Shown: one piece after another, positions 41,540 through 49,376 of the stretch
Numbering within the stretch: position 1 is the stretch's first letter
Layout of the letters: every line of letters begins with the position of its first letter
DNA from: Variovorax paradoxus
GTDB lineage: Bacteria > Pseudomonadota > Gammaproteobacteria > Burkholderiales > Burkholderiaceae_C
Length of the DNA stretch: 58,847 nt
NCBI RefSeq assembly: GCF_018614915.1
Contig: NZ_JAGGNU010000089.1
Coordinates: 1 to 58,847 of the forward strand
Direction of reading: 5' to 3'
The notes under the pieces: model-generated
What the model saw: the letters and a program-made list of their open reading frames with translations, nothing else
Database searches by the model: none
What the model was told of the DNA's origin: nothing
Made by a program: the position numbers and the translations under genes

Positions 41540-42757
41540 TCAAAGCTTCGCGAGCGGCACCTGGGTATCCGCGAGTCGATCCGGGTCGACGGCGGTGCGG
41601 CGTTCGATGAGGCGTCGTGCGAATCGCAGATCCTTCGCGGCATTGGGGCCCAGTGCCGCGACGATCTTGTCTTCGTCGAGGAAGAAGACGACGAAGCTGT
41701 GGGTCTGCGGATCACCCCGCACCACCACCTGATGCGAAGGCGCCGGCATGCCGAAGATCTGCAGGTTGATGTCGTACTGGTCCGACCAGAACCAGGGCAG
41801 CGGCTGATGATTCACCGCCATGCCGAGCGCGGCACGGGCGGCGGCAATGCCTTGCTCCTGGGCGTTCTGCCAGGACTCGAGCCGCATCCGCCGCCCCGCC
41901 CATTCGCAATGCCATGTCGCGACGTCGCCGGCAGCCAGGATGTCCGCATCCGACGAGCGGCACTGCGAGTCGACCAGCACACCTCCCTCGCACGCCAGTC
42001 CGGCTTCGCGCGCGAGCTCGTCGTTGGCCACCAGGCCGATGCCGACAAGGACCGCATCGCATGCGATCTCGCGGCCGTCGCCGAGCGTGGTGGACAAGGC
42101 GCCCTCCGCCGTGCGGGCGAACTGACTGACGCCTGCGCCGAGCACGATCTCGACGCCGTGCGAGCGGTGCAGCCGCAGCAGATAGTCGGAAATCTCCGGC
42201 GGAACGGTGCGCTCGCACAGGCGGGGCATGGCCTCGACCACGGTCACCTGCATGCCTTTCTTCCGCGCGGTCGCGGCCACTTCGAGCCCGATCCAGCCGC
42301 CGCCCACGATGAGCAGGTGCTTGTCGGCCGACAGGGCCGCGCCTAGCGCCGCCGCATCCTCGATGCTGCGCAGGGTGTGGACGCCAGGCAGGTCCACGCC
42401 CGGAACATTCAAGCGGCGCGCCCGGCCGCCGTTGCACAGGATCAGCTTGTCGTAATGGACAGGCTCGCCCTGGGTCAGGTGAAGCAGCTTGGCCGACTTG
42501 TCGATGCGCGTCGCGCTGACCTTCGGCCGCCAGTCGATGTCGAGCTGCTCGAAGGCTTCCTGCTTCACCAGGAAGGTGGTGTCCGCATGCGCGTCGCCCG
42601 CAAGCACCGCCTTGGACAAGGGCGGCCGCTCGTAGGGACGATGGGGCTCGTCGCCGACCAGGACGATGCGTCCCTTGAAGCCTTCGCTTCGCAGCGTCTG
42701 TGCGGCCCAGCCGCCGGCTTGGCCCGCGCCCACGATGACGATGGTTTCGGTGCTCAT
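41540..42757 (-). CDS. Ferredoxin reductase of the aromatic ring-hydroxylating system (BphA4-like)
   Basis: This 405-residue FAD/NAD flavoprotein has the N-terminal FAD motif IVIVGAGQAGGWAAQTLR and PYERPPLSK, characteristic of BphA4/RhodA-type reductases. The NADH motif LLIVGGGWIGLEVAATARKKG is at about 145-165, the second FAD contact ILAAGDVA at about 270, and a C-terminal reductase domain follows. It would pass electrons from NADH to the Rieske ferredoxin two genes upstream. The known naphthalene-type (nag) reductase is of a different, ferredoxin-NADP reductase fold. The start overlaps the MFS gene's stop by 4 bases. Confidence 0.9.
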   Translation of the reverse strand: MSTETIVIVGAGQAGGWAAQTLRSEGFKGRIVLVGDEPHRPYERPPLSKAVLAGDAHADTTFLVKQEAFEQLDIDWRPKVSATRIDKSAKLLHLTQGEPVHYDKLILCNGGRARRLNVPGVDLPGVHTLRSIEDAAALGAALSADKHLLIVGGGWIGLEVAATARKKGMQVTVVEAMPRLCERTVPPEISDYLLRLHRSHGVEIVLGAGVSQFARTAEGALSTTLGDGREIACDAVLVGIGLVANDELAREAGLACEGGVLVDSQCRSSDADILAAGDVATWHCEWAGRRMRLESWQNAQEQGIAAARAALGMAVNHQPLPWFWSDQYDINLQIFGMPAPSHQVVVRGDPQTHSFVVFFLDEDKIVAALGPNAAKDLRFARRLIERRTAVDPDRLADTQVPLAKL

Positions 42758-44112
42758 TTGGCGGGTACCGCGTCAGGGATCGTTGCGTTGACACCCTCAT
42801 GGTGCGCCGATGCCGAGCGGCCGTGATGGATGAGAAAGGTCGCCACTGCCGCAATCACGGCTGGGACGGCGATCGCGATGAAGTTCTGTTGCAGGGGGAG
42901 CGCCATCCCGACCAGCGTACCGATGACGATCGGTGCGGCCAGCGCGCCGATGCGTCCGACGCCGAGGGCCCAGCCGATGCCCGTACTTCGCACCGCCATC
43001 GGATAGAACTGCCCGACGTAGGCCAGGTTCACGATCTGCGTGCCGATGGTCGAAGCACCGGCGAGCCCGACCATCAGGAACAGCACCGACGTGGGCAGCG
43101 GCTGGCCCAGCAGCGTGATGGAAACGGCAGCTAGCGCATACATCCCGATCAGCACGTACTTGATGGGGAACCGGTCGGACAGCCATCCGCCGCCGATAGC
43201 GCCGATCATGGCGCCGAAGTTCAGCACCAGCACGAACGTCAAGGCAGATCCGAGGCTGTAGCCCGCGCTCGCCATCAGCTTGGTGAGCCATGAACTGAGC
43301 GCATACACCATGAACAGGCACATCAAGAAGGACAGCCAGAACATGAAGGTGCTGAATCCACGCCCTTCATGGAAAAGATGTCGGATCGGCGCGCTGTCTG
43401 CCCTGTCCTCCCGAGGCACGGCAAATCGGTCGCCGGCCTGAGGCTTGTAGCTCGGTTCCAAACGCGCAGCGATCTCTTGCAGGTCGGCGAAGCGTCCCTT
43501 TCTGATCAGGAAGGGCATCGATTCGGGGAAGGATCGAAAGATGAACGGAATGAGGAGAACAGGCAAGCCCGCGACGATGAAGACGGACGGCCAACCCCAG
43601 CTCTCGATCATGCCCTTGCCCACCAGCGCTGCCAGCATGCCTCCGACGGAGTAGCCGCTGAACATGAGCGTGACCATCATGCTGCGGATCTTCAGTGGGG
43701 AGTACTCGGTCATCTGGGCCACGACGTTCGGCATCACGCCGCCGATGCCGATGCCTGCGATGAAGCGAAAGATGCTGAACACCACCGGATCATTCGTCAG
43801 GCCTGCGGCAGCGGTGAACACGCTGAACAGCGCCACACAGATCACGACTGCCCAGCGCCTTCCGATCCGGTCGGCAATCGTTCCGAGGATGATGTTGCCG
43901 AACATCATGCCGAACAGCGCGGAGCTCACCATCACGCCTGCGTTCGCAGCGGTGACGTTCATGCTTTGCATGATCGCGGGCAACGCGATGCCGACGACCG
44001 CGAGGTCGTAGCCGTCGAAGATGATGATGAGGGCGCTCCAGAACAGCACCAGGCCGTGAAAGCGGTTGAAGCGCGCTTTGTCGGCAAGCGCATGGACGTC
44101 TACTTGGCGCAT
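42754..44112 (-). CDS. MFS transporter, aromatic acid:H+ symporter (AAHS) type
   Basis: This 452-residue permease has 12 hydrophobic segments. The AAHS motifs include FDGYDLAVVGIALPAIM in TM1, with the D-G-x-D pattern needed for substrate, and the cytoplasmic loop GTIADRIGRRWAVV. IGGGWLSDRFPIKY is the second-half repeat of that loop. It likely imports an aromatic acid such as salicylate or gentisate. The start ATG 44112 has CAGGAGA upstream. It is embedded between ferredoxin and reductase genes, so uptake and first attack are co-expressed. Confidence 0.9.
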   Translation of the reverse strand: MRQVDVHALADKARFNRFHGLVLFWSALIIIFDGYDLAVVGIALPAIMQSMNVTAANAGVMVSSALFGMMFGNIILGTIADRIGRRWAVVICVALFSVFTAAAGLTNDPVVFSIFRFIAGIGIGGVMPNVVAQMTEYSPLKIRSMMVTLMFSGYSVGGMLAALVGKGMIESWGWPSVFIVAGLPVLLIPFIFRSFPESMPFLIRKGRFADLQEIAARLEPSYKPQAGDRFAVPREDRADSAPIRHLFHEGRGFSTFMFWLSFLMCLFMVYALSSWLTKLMASAGYSLGSALTFVLVLNFGAMIGAIGGGWLSDRFPIKYVLIGMYALAAVSITLLGQPLPTSVLFLMVGLAGASTIGTQIVNLAYVGQFYPMAVRSTGIGWALGVGRIGALAAPIVIGTLVGMALPLQQNFIAIAVPAVIAAVATFLIHHGRSASAHHEGVNATIPDAVPAK

Positions 44113-44218
44113 CGATGTCTCCTGAATTTTTTGATAGCGGATCGAGCCGTCTTGCACGGCGTGGGCATGCGGCGGCCACGCCGCGGCACTCGCGGGCGTT
44201 GCCAGGGTGGAAAGCGGA

Positions 44219-44536
44219 TCAGTCCAGTGCGAGAAAAACGCGGCCGGCTTCGATCCTGACCGGGTAGGACCGAATCGCTTCGGTCACCGGCGCACAGCTG
44301 GGTTGTCCGTTGCGCACGTCGAACTTGCCTTGATGCAGGGGACATTCGATCTCGTGTCCCTCCAGGAAGCCCTCGCACAGGCGAGCGTGCCCGTGGGTGC
44401 AGATGTTGTCAGTCGCGTAGATCTGACCCTCAACGCTGTACAGCGCAACGTCATGACCATCGACCACCACTGCGATGACGTCGTCCGCCGGCACCTCGTC
44501 GACGGGTGCTGCATCAGTCCATTGCAAATCACTCAT
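44219..44536 (-). CDS. Rieske [2Fe-2S] ferredoxin of the ring-hydroxylating system
   Basis: This 105-residue Rieske-type ferredoxin has cluster ligands in NICTHGHARLCEG (Cys, His) and ECPLHQGKFDV (Cys, His). It accepts electrons from the reductase and delivers them to the oxygenase. It lies 8 bases after the small oxygenase subunit. The end at 44219 leaves a gap of about 106 bases to the MFS gene, with no visible terminator. Confidence 0.92.
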   Translation of the reverse strand: MSDLQWTDAAPVDEVPADDVIAVVVDGHDVALYSVEGQIYATDNICTHGHARLCEGFLEGHEIECPLHQGKFDVRNGQPSCAPVTEAIRSYPVRIEAGRVFLALD

Positions 44537-44544
44537 GGCGGCCC

Positions 44545-45015
44545 TCAGATCGGATAGATGACGGAGTTGGGGATCATCTCGCTGTCGTAGATGACGAGGC
44601 GAGAGGCGAACTTCAGTCCCTGCTCGGTACGAACGACGACATCGATGTACCGCCCGACATTGAAGACCGAGGACAGTTCGGAGAGCTTGGTACGGAACAC
44701 CGCGTAGTTGGCCTCGCATTCGTAGCGGCCGGGCTCGGACTTCAGTACCACCGGCGCTCCCACGACATGACGCTGGTAGTAGGGGTCGTGGAACAGCGTC
44801 TCCCGGATGCCGTAGACCCGATCCTTGAGCATTCCCTTGCTCTCGAACGAGAGTGTGGCAAGCGGGAAGCCCCGATCGAAGTTCTCGCGCGGCTGCAGGC
44901 GGTAGGTGCAATCGTCGGTGAAGAACTCCGGCCAGAGCTCCCACTGACCGGAGCTGACCGCGCTGGCGTAGTTGGCGTAGAGCTGGCTCAGCTCGAAGTA
45001 GTCCTGGAAGTCCAT
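44545..45015 (-). CDS. nagH: Ring-hydroxylating oxygenase small (beta) subunit, salicylate 5-hydroxylase type
   Basis: This 156-residue protein has the SnoaL/NTF2-like fold of the beta subunits: LSQLYANYASAVSSGQWELWPEFFTDDCTYRL at the start and YEIS-like NVGRYIDVVVRTEQGLKFASRLVIYDS at the end. It builds the hexameric oxygenase with the large subunit, whose gene ends 1 base before this one begins. The match to the NagH class is by overall pattern and context rather than a catalytic motif. Confidence 0.82.
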   Translation of the reverse strand: MDFQDYFELSQLYANYASAVSSGQWELWPEFFTDDCTYRLQPRENFDRGFPLATLSFESKGMLKDRVYGIRETLFHDPYYQRHVVGAPVVLKSEPGRYECEANYAVFRTKLSELSSVFNVGRYIDVVVRTEQGLKFASRLVIYDSEMIPNSVIYPI

Positions 45016-45016
45016 C

Positions 45017-46282
45017 TCAGGCCTCCATGACCTTGCGCCAGTACTCGTACATGCCCCGGATCAGTGTTTCGGTGACCATGTGGTCGGTGTCGCCGACTTC
45101 GCGTCCACCCAGTTCGGCCAGCGTGCGATGGAAAGGCTTCTGCTCGAAGCCCTTCTGCGAAAGCTCGATCACTTCACCATCGTCCGCCGACACGAAGCCC
45201 GCGGGGCCGAACAGGTTGGCCTGGCGCAGGCGCCGCTGCGTCATGGCCTCGTCGTCGTCCTCGAAGCCGAAGTGCGTCCAGACGAAGTCGAAGTTCCCGG
45301 GGCCGCTGGGCTGGATGTGCCGGGTCGAGACACTGTTGACCTGCTGCTGGAAGATCACGCTCGGGAACAGCGTCATCATCACCGCGGTCGGGCCACCCCA
45401 CCAGGGCTCGGGCACGATGTCGAGGAAGCGGTCGTCGTTGAGCTGCATGCTCTCCTTGAAGCTCGAGACCTGCGTGACCTGGTCGGCCTTGCCGCTCGTC
45501 CCACGGGTCGAGATCATGGCCGCGTGCCGGTGGTGCCGATCCATCTTCAGCTCCGACTTGTTGTCCGCGCGCCAGAGCCCGAAGGTGACGAACCAGGTGT
45601 GCAGCAGGCCCGGGTGGTAGGGGTCCTTGATGTTCTCCTGCATCAGCTTCCAGTTGCCCGGGATGCGCTGGCGGTTGTAGCCGAGGATGCGCAGCTTGCG
45701 GCCGTCGAACAGGCGATCGAAGTACCCGAGGATCGCGGGGCCCATGAAGTCCTCGAGCGATTCGACCTCCGGATCGAAGGATGCGAAGACCACGCCGCCG
45801 CGCGTCGCAACCTTCAGCTTGTTGAGGCCGTGATCCGCCGGCTTGAAGTCGGCCGGCATCCCGCCGTTGACCTTGCCGTCCTGCTTGACGCCGCGCCGGA
45901 ACGGCACGCCCTGCAGGTCGCCCTTGAGCGTGTAGTTCCACTGGTGGTAAGGGCAGGTGAAGCCGCCGTCCTTGCGGTTTCCATGGCGCTCGCGGCAGAA
46001 CTGCATGCCGCGATGGGCGCACACGTTCTCTACGACGTTGATGGTGCCGTCCGCATCCCGCACCATGATCACCGAGCGCTCGCCGACGACCGTGCGCTTG
46101 AAGTCGCCGGCGTTCGGGATCTCGGCCTCCAGCCCGACGTAGCACCAGTGCCCACGGTAGAAGAGGCGCTCGAGTTCCCGGCGATGCTGATCGGCCTCCG
46201 TATAGGCCATGAAGGGAATGCGGCTGGTGCCCTTGTCTTCCCAATGGATCTGCGCGGGGAAGACTGCTGATGCGTCATCCAT
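45017..46282 (-). CDS. nagG: Ring-hydroxylating oxygenase large (alpha) subunit, salicylate 5-hydroxylase type
   Basis: This 421-residue catalytic subunit has a Rieske domain (about 50-160) with ligands in NVCAHRGMQFC and FTCPYHQWNY, and a mononuclear iron site in NIKDPYHPGLLHTW. The wording VPFRRGVKQDGKVNGGMP and GPAGFVSADDGEVIELSQKGFEQKP closely follows salicylate 5-hydroxylase NagG as I remember it. It would turn salicylate into gentisate; related enzymes act on anthranilate and other ortho-substituted benzoates. The start ATG 46282 has AGGAG upstream. It is the first gene of the cluster and is divergent from the NahR-like regulator. Confidence 0.9.
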   Translation of the reverse strand: MDDASAVFPAQIHWEDKGTSRIPFMAYTEADQHRRELERLFYRGHWCYVGLEAEIPNAGDFKRTVVGERSVIMVRDADGTINVVENVCAHRGMQFCRERHGNRKDGGFTCPYHQWNYTLKGDLQGVPFRRGVKQDGKVNGGMPADFKPADHGLNKLKVATRGGVVFASFDPEVESLEDFMGPAILGYFDRLFDGRKLRILGYNRQRIPGNWKLMQENIKDPYHPGLLHTWFVTFGLWRADNKSELKMDRHHRHAAMISTRGTSGKADQVTQVSSFKESMQLNDDRFLDIVPEPWWGGPTAVMMTLFPSVIFQQQVNSVSTRHIQPSGPGNFDFVWTHFGFEDDDEAMTQRRLRQANLFGPAGFVSADDGEVIELSQKGFEQKPFHRTLAELGGREVGDTDHMVTETLIRGMYEYWRKVMEA

Positions 46283-46327
46283 GTTTTGTCTCCTGTGTGT
46301 GCTATCGCACGTCGTGGGGTGCTCGAA

Positions 46328-46392
46328 TGATCGCGATTCCCGTGTCATCGATCAATAGAATGTGGGGAATAGTTCAGATTGATTTCGTGAAT
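46328..46392. promoter_or_regulatory. Divergent operator region between nagG-like and nahR-like genes
   Basis: Two dyads stand out. TGATCG (46328-46333) and CGATCA (46349-46354) form a perfect inverted repeat with a 15-base spacer. ATTGATTTCGTGAAT (46378-46392) reads on the other strand as ATTCACGAAATCAAT, sharing ATTCACG with the NahR site I recall (ATTCACGCT-N2-TGAT). The segment is AT-rich and should carry both promoters. Confidence 0.55.
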
Positions 46393-46404
46393 GTAAGGAG
46401 GCCC

Positions 46405-47319
46405 ATGGAGCTCAAGGACATCGATCTCAACCTGCTGGTCGTCTTCAATCAACTGCTCGTCGACCGGCGGGTCTCGAAGGTTGCGACCAGCCTCGGCCTT
46501 TCCCAACCCGGGGTGAGCAATGCGCTGGCGCGCCTGCGCAAGCTCACCGGCGATGCCTTGTTCCTGCGAACGCCCAAGGGCATGGAGCCCACGCCTTTCG
46601 CGGAGCAGCTCGCCGAGCCCACGGCGCGTGCCCTGCAGGTCATCCACGGGGCGCTTAACGAGAAAGCGTCGTTCGACCCTGCGACCTCGAACCGCTCATT
46701 CACCGTGGGGATGACCGACATCGGGGAGATCTACTTCCTGCCGAAGCTGATGAAGGAGTTGTTGCGTGTCGCGCCCGGCGTTTCGCTCAGCACAGTCCGA
46801 AACACCGCCGTCAACCTTCGGGACGAGATGGAGGCAGGCCACGTGAGCCTGGCCATCGGACTGTTGCCGCAGCTCAAGGCCGGCTACTTCCAGCGCCGAC
46901 TCTTCAAGCAGCACTACGTCTGCATGTTCCGGCGCGGCCACGCGCTCGGCAGGCGTGAGATCTCCTTGGATGAATTCTCTGCAGCCGACCACGTGGTCGT
47001 GGTTTCAGAGGGGACCGGCCATGGCCAGGCGGACGAGCTTCTGAGGCGCAAGAAAGTGGCTCGCAAGGTGGTGCTGACGGTGCCGCACTATGTGGCAGTG
47101 GGCCACATCCTGCATGACACCGACCTGGTGGCCACAGTTCCGGAGCGGCTCGCGCAAGCCTTGGCGAAACCGTTCGGCTTGTCGTATGTCCGTCACCCGG
47201 CCAAGCTCCCCGAGATCGCGATCAACCTGTTCTGGCATGGACGCTACAACAAGGACCCTGCGAACGCGTGGCTGCGCTCGTTGATCATCCGGCTTCACGG
47301 TGAAGGCGCGCCTGATTGA
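46405..47319 (+). CDS. NahR-like LysR regulator of the aromatic cluster
   Basis: This 304-residue LysR-type activator starts MELKDIDLNLLVVFNQLLVDRRVS with the helix-turn-helix SLGLSQPGVSNALARLRKL. The effector domain contains FTVGMTDIGEIYFLPKLM, GLLPQLKAGYFQRRLFKQHYVC and AGTGHG-like EGTGHGQADEL. All of these follow NahR/NagR/DntR, which respond to salicylate. It is divergent from the oxygenase genes and should activate them. ATG 46405 has AAGGAG 4 bases upstream (46395-46400), which decides the start. The gene ends 35 bases before the remains of an IS5-family element. Confidence 0.93.
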   Translation: MELKDIDLNLLVVFNQLLVDRRVSKVATSLGLSQPGVSNALARLRKLTGDALFLRTPKGMEPTPFAEQLAEPTARALQVIHGALNEKASFDPATSNRSFTVGMTDIGEIYFLPKLMKELLRVAPGVSLSTVRNTAVNLRDEMEAGHVSLAIGLLPQLKAGYFQRRLFKQHYVCMFRRGHALGRREISLDEFSAADHVVVVSEGTGHGQADELLRRKKVARKVVLTVPHYVAVGHILHDTDLVATVPERLAQALAKPFGLSYVRHPAKLPEIAINLFWHGRYNKDPANAWLRSLIIRLHGEGAPD

Positions 47320-47519
47320 AACGCGTGTCTGGTCCCGGGCCTAGGGGAGCTTCGGGGGAGGTCGGTCATGTTTTGCAGATGGCACAGCGTGCGCTCGAAC
47401 ACCAGCAGACCGCCCAAGCCTTGCATTTGCAGCGTTGCCCAGGTGATGTGCGGTGTCTGCCGTGCACAATTTGTCGCATGTCGACTTTCGCCCAAGGCAG
47501 TGCATGCGAATCCACGAAC

Positions 47520-47750
47520 TAAGACGTCGACTGCGGGAAGCCGGCGCGCGCCCCAGCCACTAGGGATGCCCCGCAGCCTCTGCCCGCTTGTGCACGCCTT
47601 GGTAGGCCGAGTCGCCGAAGGCTGCATGTTCCTCGCCGTGCAGCAGCGCGCCAGCTATGTTGATGTCGCTCACATTGGCCGACGTGCCCACCACCGTGTG
47701 CACCAGCCCCGACGCGGTATCCACGCCGATGTGGGCCTGCCGAAGTACCA
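47520..47750 (-). pseudogene. IS5-family transposase, C-terminal fragment
   Basis: Reads AHIGVDTASGLVHTVVGTSA, then VSDINIAGALLHGEEHAAFGDSAYQGVHKR: the part of an IS5-type DDE transposase around the second catalytic Asp. A 4-base deletion right after TGGTACTTCGGCA (WYFG) breaks the frame before AHIGVD, and the sequence after VHKRAE degenerates. The gene would continue from the other fragment at 49153 if the IS110-type element were removed. Confidence 0.75.
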
Positions 47751-47804
47751 TGCATGGACGCCCCCGGTTTGCCAAGCTTTCAGTTCACGACGGTTCGAAG
47801 GTAA

Positions 47805-47935
47805 CGATTGCAGCCATGCATCCGGACTTCGTTTGCAGGTGTGCCTGCGGTCCCTGATGGAATGCGCTGGTTGGTTCCCCATCACTGGTTTGCACTCAAG
47901 GTGCTTGGTACTTCTCGGGTTTGACCAACCACGGT
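47805..47935 (-). ncRNA. Putative bridge RNA (seekRNA) of the IS110-family element
   Basis: In RNA sense (minus strand) a first loop is closed by an 8-bp stem (TGGTTGGT 47868-47875 with ACCAACCA 47924-47931). Inside it are GAAGTACCA (complement of 47906-47914), an apical hairpin (GCAC/GTGC, 47892-47904) and AACCAGTG (complement of 47883-47890). A second loop has CATTCCATCA (complement of 47855-47864), a hairpin (GCAGG/CCTGC, 47835-47848) and ATGCAT (47816-47821). The first pair equals the two halves of the interrupted target; the second pair matches the element's own ends (49150-49159, 9 of 10; 47750-47755). The exact RNA ends are unknown; it may begin near the transposase stop at 48033. Confidence 0.75.
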
Positions 47936-48032
47936 CTGACCTGTCTCGCCATCATGTCGTGATCGCCTGAGCAATCGGTGTTTCAGTTCCTCCCGTACGC
48001 TCTCGTCGTTTTCAACCGGCTATCCCGGGGCC

Positions 48033-49070
48033 TCATGCAGCGACCGCCGTCGATGCATCCCCGTTGCGATATTGTCGGTCGCGCGCAAGCAAGGCCCATA
48101 CAACGCGGGCGTTCTTGTTGGCCAGCGCCACCGCGGCAACGTTGGGATTTCGTCGCTGCAGCAATTTACCCAACCAGCTGTCCTCCTGCAGGGCTTTGCG
48201 CTGAGCGGCCAGAATTGCCGAACGGGCGCCATGGATCAAAAGCGTTCGAAGGTAGGTATCCCCGCGCTTGCTGATGCCCAACAATTTGGTCTTTCCGCCG
48301 GTGGAGTTCTGTCGTGGAACCAGCCCCATCCAAGCCGCAAGCTGCCTTCCATTGTCGAAGCTCTTCGCATCACCGATGGTCGCTACCAGCGCACTTGCCG
48401 TGACCGGCCCAATGCCCGGAATCTGCTCGAGCTTCCGGCTGAGTTTGTTCTCCCGGTGCCATGCTTTGATCTGGGCCTCAAGGTCCAAGACCTGCGTGTG
48501 TAGCACCTTCAGATGATCGATCAACCGGGCCACAAGCATTCGAAACGATCCAGGTAGTTCGTTGCTGGCGTCCTCGATGAGGTCCGGGACTCTGCCCGCG
48601 ATGTGGCCGATGCCCTGCGGAACAATCAGTCCGAACTCCGCGAGCAACCCACGAATCTGATTGGCCTGTGCCGTGCGTGCTTTGATGAATCCCTGACGCA
48701 CACGGTGCAGAGCCAGCACGGCTTGTTGCTCAACGTTCTTCAAAGGTACGAAGCGCATGTTCGGGCGACCAACGGCCTCGCAAATCGCCTCTGCGTCGGC
48801 GACATCGTTCTTGTTGGTCTTGACGTAAGGCTTCACGAACTGCGGCGCGATCAGTCGTACCGTGTGACCCATCGACTGCAACTTGCGAGCCCAGTGATGA
48901 GCGCTCCCGCAAGCCTCCATGCCGATTAGACAGGTCGGCAGGGTTGCGAAGAACGTAGCCATTTGCTCTCGCTTGAGCTGCTTCTTCAGCATGTCCTTTC
49001 CGCGCTCATCGACTCCGTGGACCTGGAACACTTTCTTCGCCAGGTCGATGCCAACAGTAGTAATCTTCAT
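48033..49070 (-). CDS. IS110-family transposase (DEDD recombinase)
   Basis: This 345-residue recombinase has an N-terminal RuvC-like DEDD domain: Asp in TVGIDLAKKVFQVHGVD, Glu in LIGMEACGSAHHWA, and the Asp pair in KTNKNDVADAEAICEA. The C-terminal Tnp domain holds LEQIPGIGPVTASALVATIGD and the catalytic Ser in RQNSTGGKTKLLGISKRGD. All key residues are present, so it may be active. I placed the start at ATG 49070 (MKITTVGIDLAKKVFQ); in-frame sequence before it overlaps the element's end. It should act with the RNA encoded 3' of it. Confidence 0.95.
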   Translation of the reverse strand: MKITTVGIDLAKKVFQVHGVDERGKDMLKKQLKREQMATFFATLPTCLIGMEACGSAHHWARKLQSMGHTVRLIAPQFVKPYVKTNKNDVADAEAICEAVGRPNMRFVPLKNVEQQAVLALHRVRQGFIKARTAQANQIRGLLAEFGLIVPQGIGHIAGRVPDLIEDASNELPGSFRMLVARLIDHLKVLHTQVLDLEAQIKAWHRENKLSRKLEQIPGIGPVTASALVATIGDAKSFDNGRQLAAWMGLVPRQNSTGGKTKLLGISKRGDTYLRTLLIHGARSAILAAQRKALQEDSWLGKLLQRRNPNVAAVALANKNARVVWALLARDRQYRNGDASTAVAA

Positions 49071-49152
49071 GGTGGGCGCCCCTCTCGGTTCAAGTGGTTG
49101 ATCAACGCTTCCACTTTGGCACATTGATGCCGTTACGGGTGGGGGCGTCCAT

Positions 49153-49348
49153 TCCATTACTGGTTACCCTTCTTGGCCTGATGCATCTCCGGATCGCGGC
49201 TCACGCCGTCCCCCAGCCCGGCGAACTCTCTGTAAAGCGGCACGTCGTGCAGCGCCTCTTCCATCGTCGTCGTCGACAGGTTCAGGCTCAGGCCGAGTTG
49301 ATTCGCGGGAGTTACGCGTTTGGCAATCATGGGATCATGATCATGCAA
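49153..49348 (-). pseudogene. IS5-family transposase, N-terminal fragment with internal deletion
   Basis: Reads TTTMEEALHDVPLYREFAGLGDG and then jumps to SRDPEMHQAKKGNQ. In intact relatives about 80 residues, including the first catalytic Asp region, lie between these two blocks. The reading ends at the IS110-type insertion point (49159). This copy was therefore probably inactive before, or lost function independently of, the second insertion. Confidence 0.75.
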
Positions 49349-49376
49349 GGCTCGGGCCTGTTTTGCAGACCTTCCC

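Larger units (their letters stand above)
47751..49159 (-). mobile_element. IS110-family (IS1111-type) insertion sequence
   Basis: An element of about 1.4 kb holds one transposase gene on the minus strand and a 280-base non-coding region 3' of it. Subterminal 12-bp inverted repeats (ATGGACGCCCCC at 47754-47765, its complement at 49141-49152) lie 3 and 7 bases inside the ends, as in the IS1111 subgroup. No direct repeat is made beyond a possible shared A. The flanks join to give IS5 sequence encoding KKGNQ/WYFG, which fixes the insertion point within a base or two. The stretch 49071-49152 upstream of the transposase has an inverted repeat (AAGTGG/CCACTT). Confidence 0.85.

Noticed and set aside
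47354..47365. Exact left end and target duplication of the IS5-family remnant
   Set aside because: The YTAR-type flanks (CTAG left, CTAA right) do not match and the terminal repeat match is only 10 of 12, so no exact boundary or duplication is claimed.
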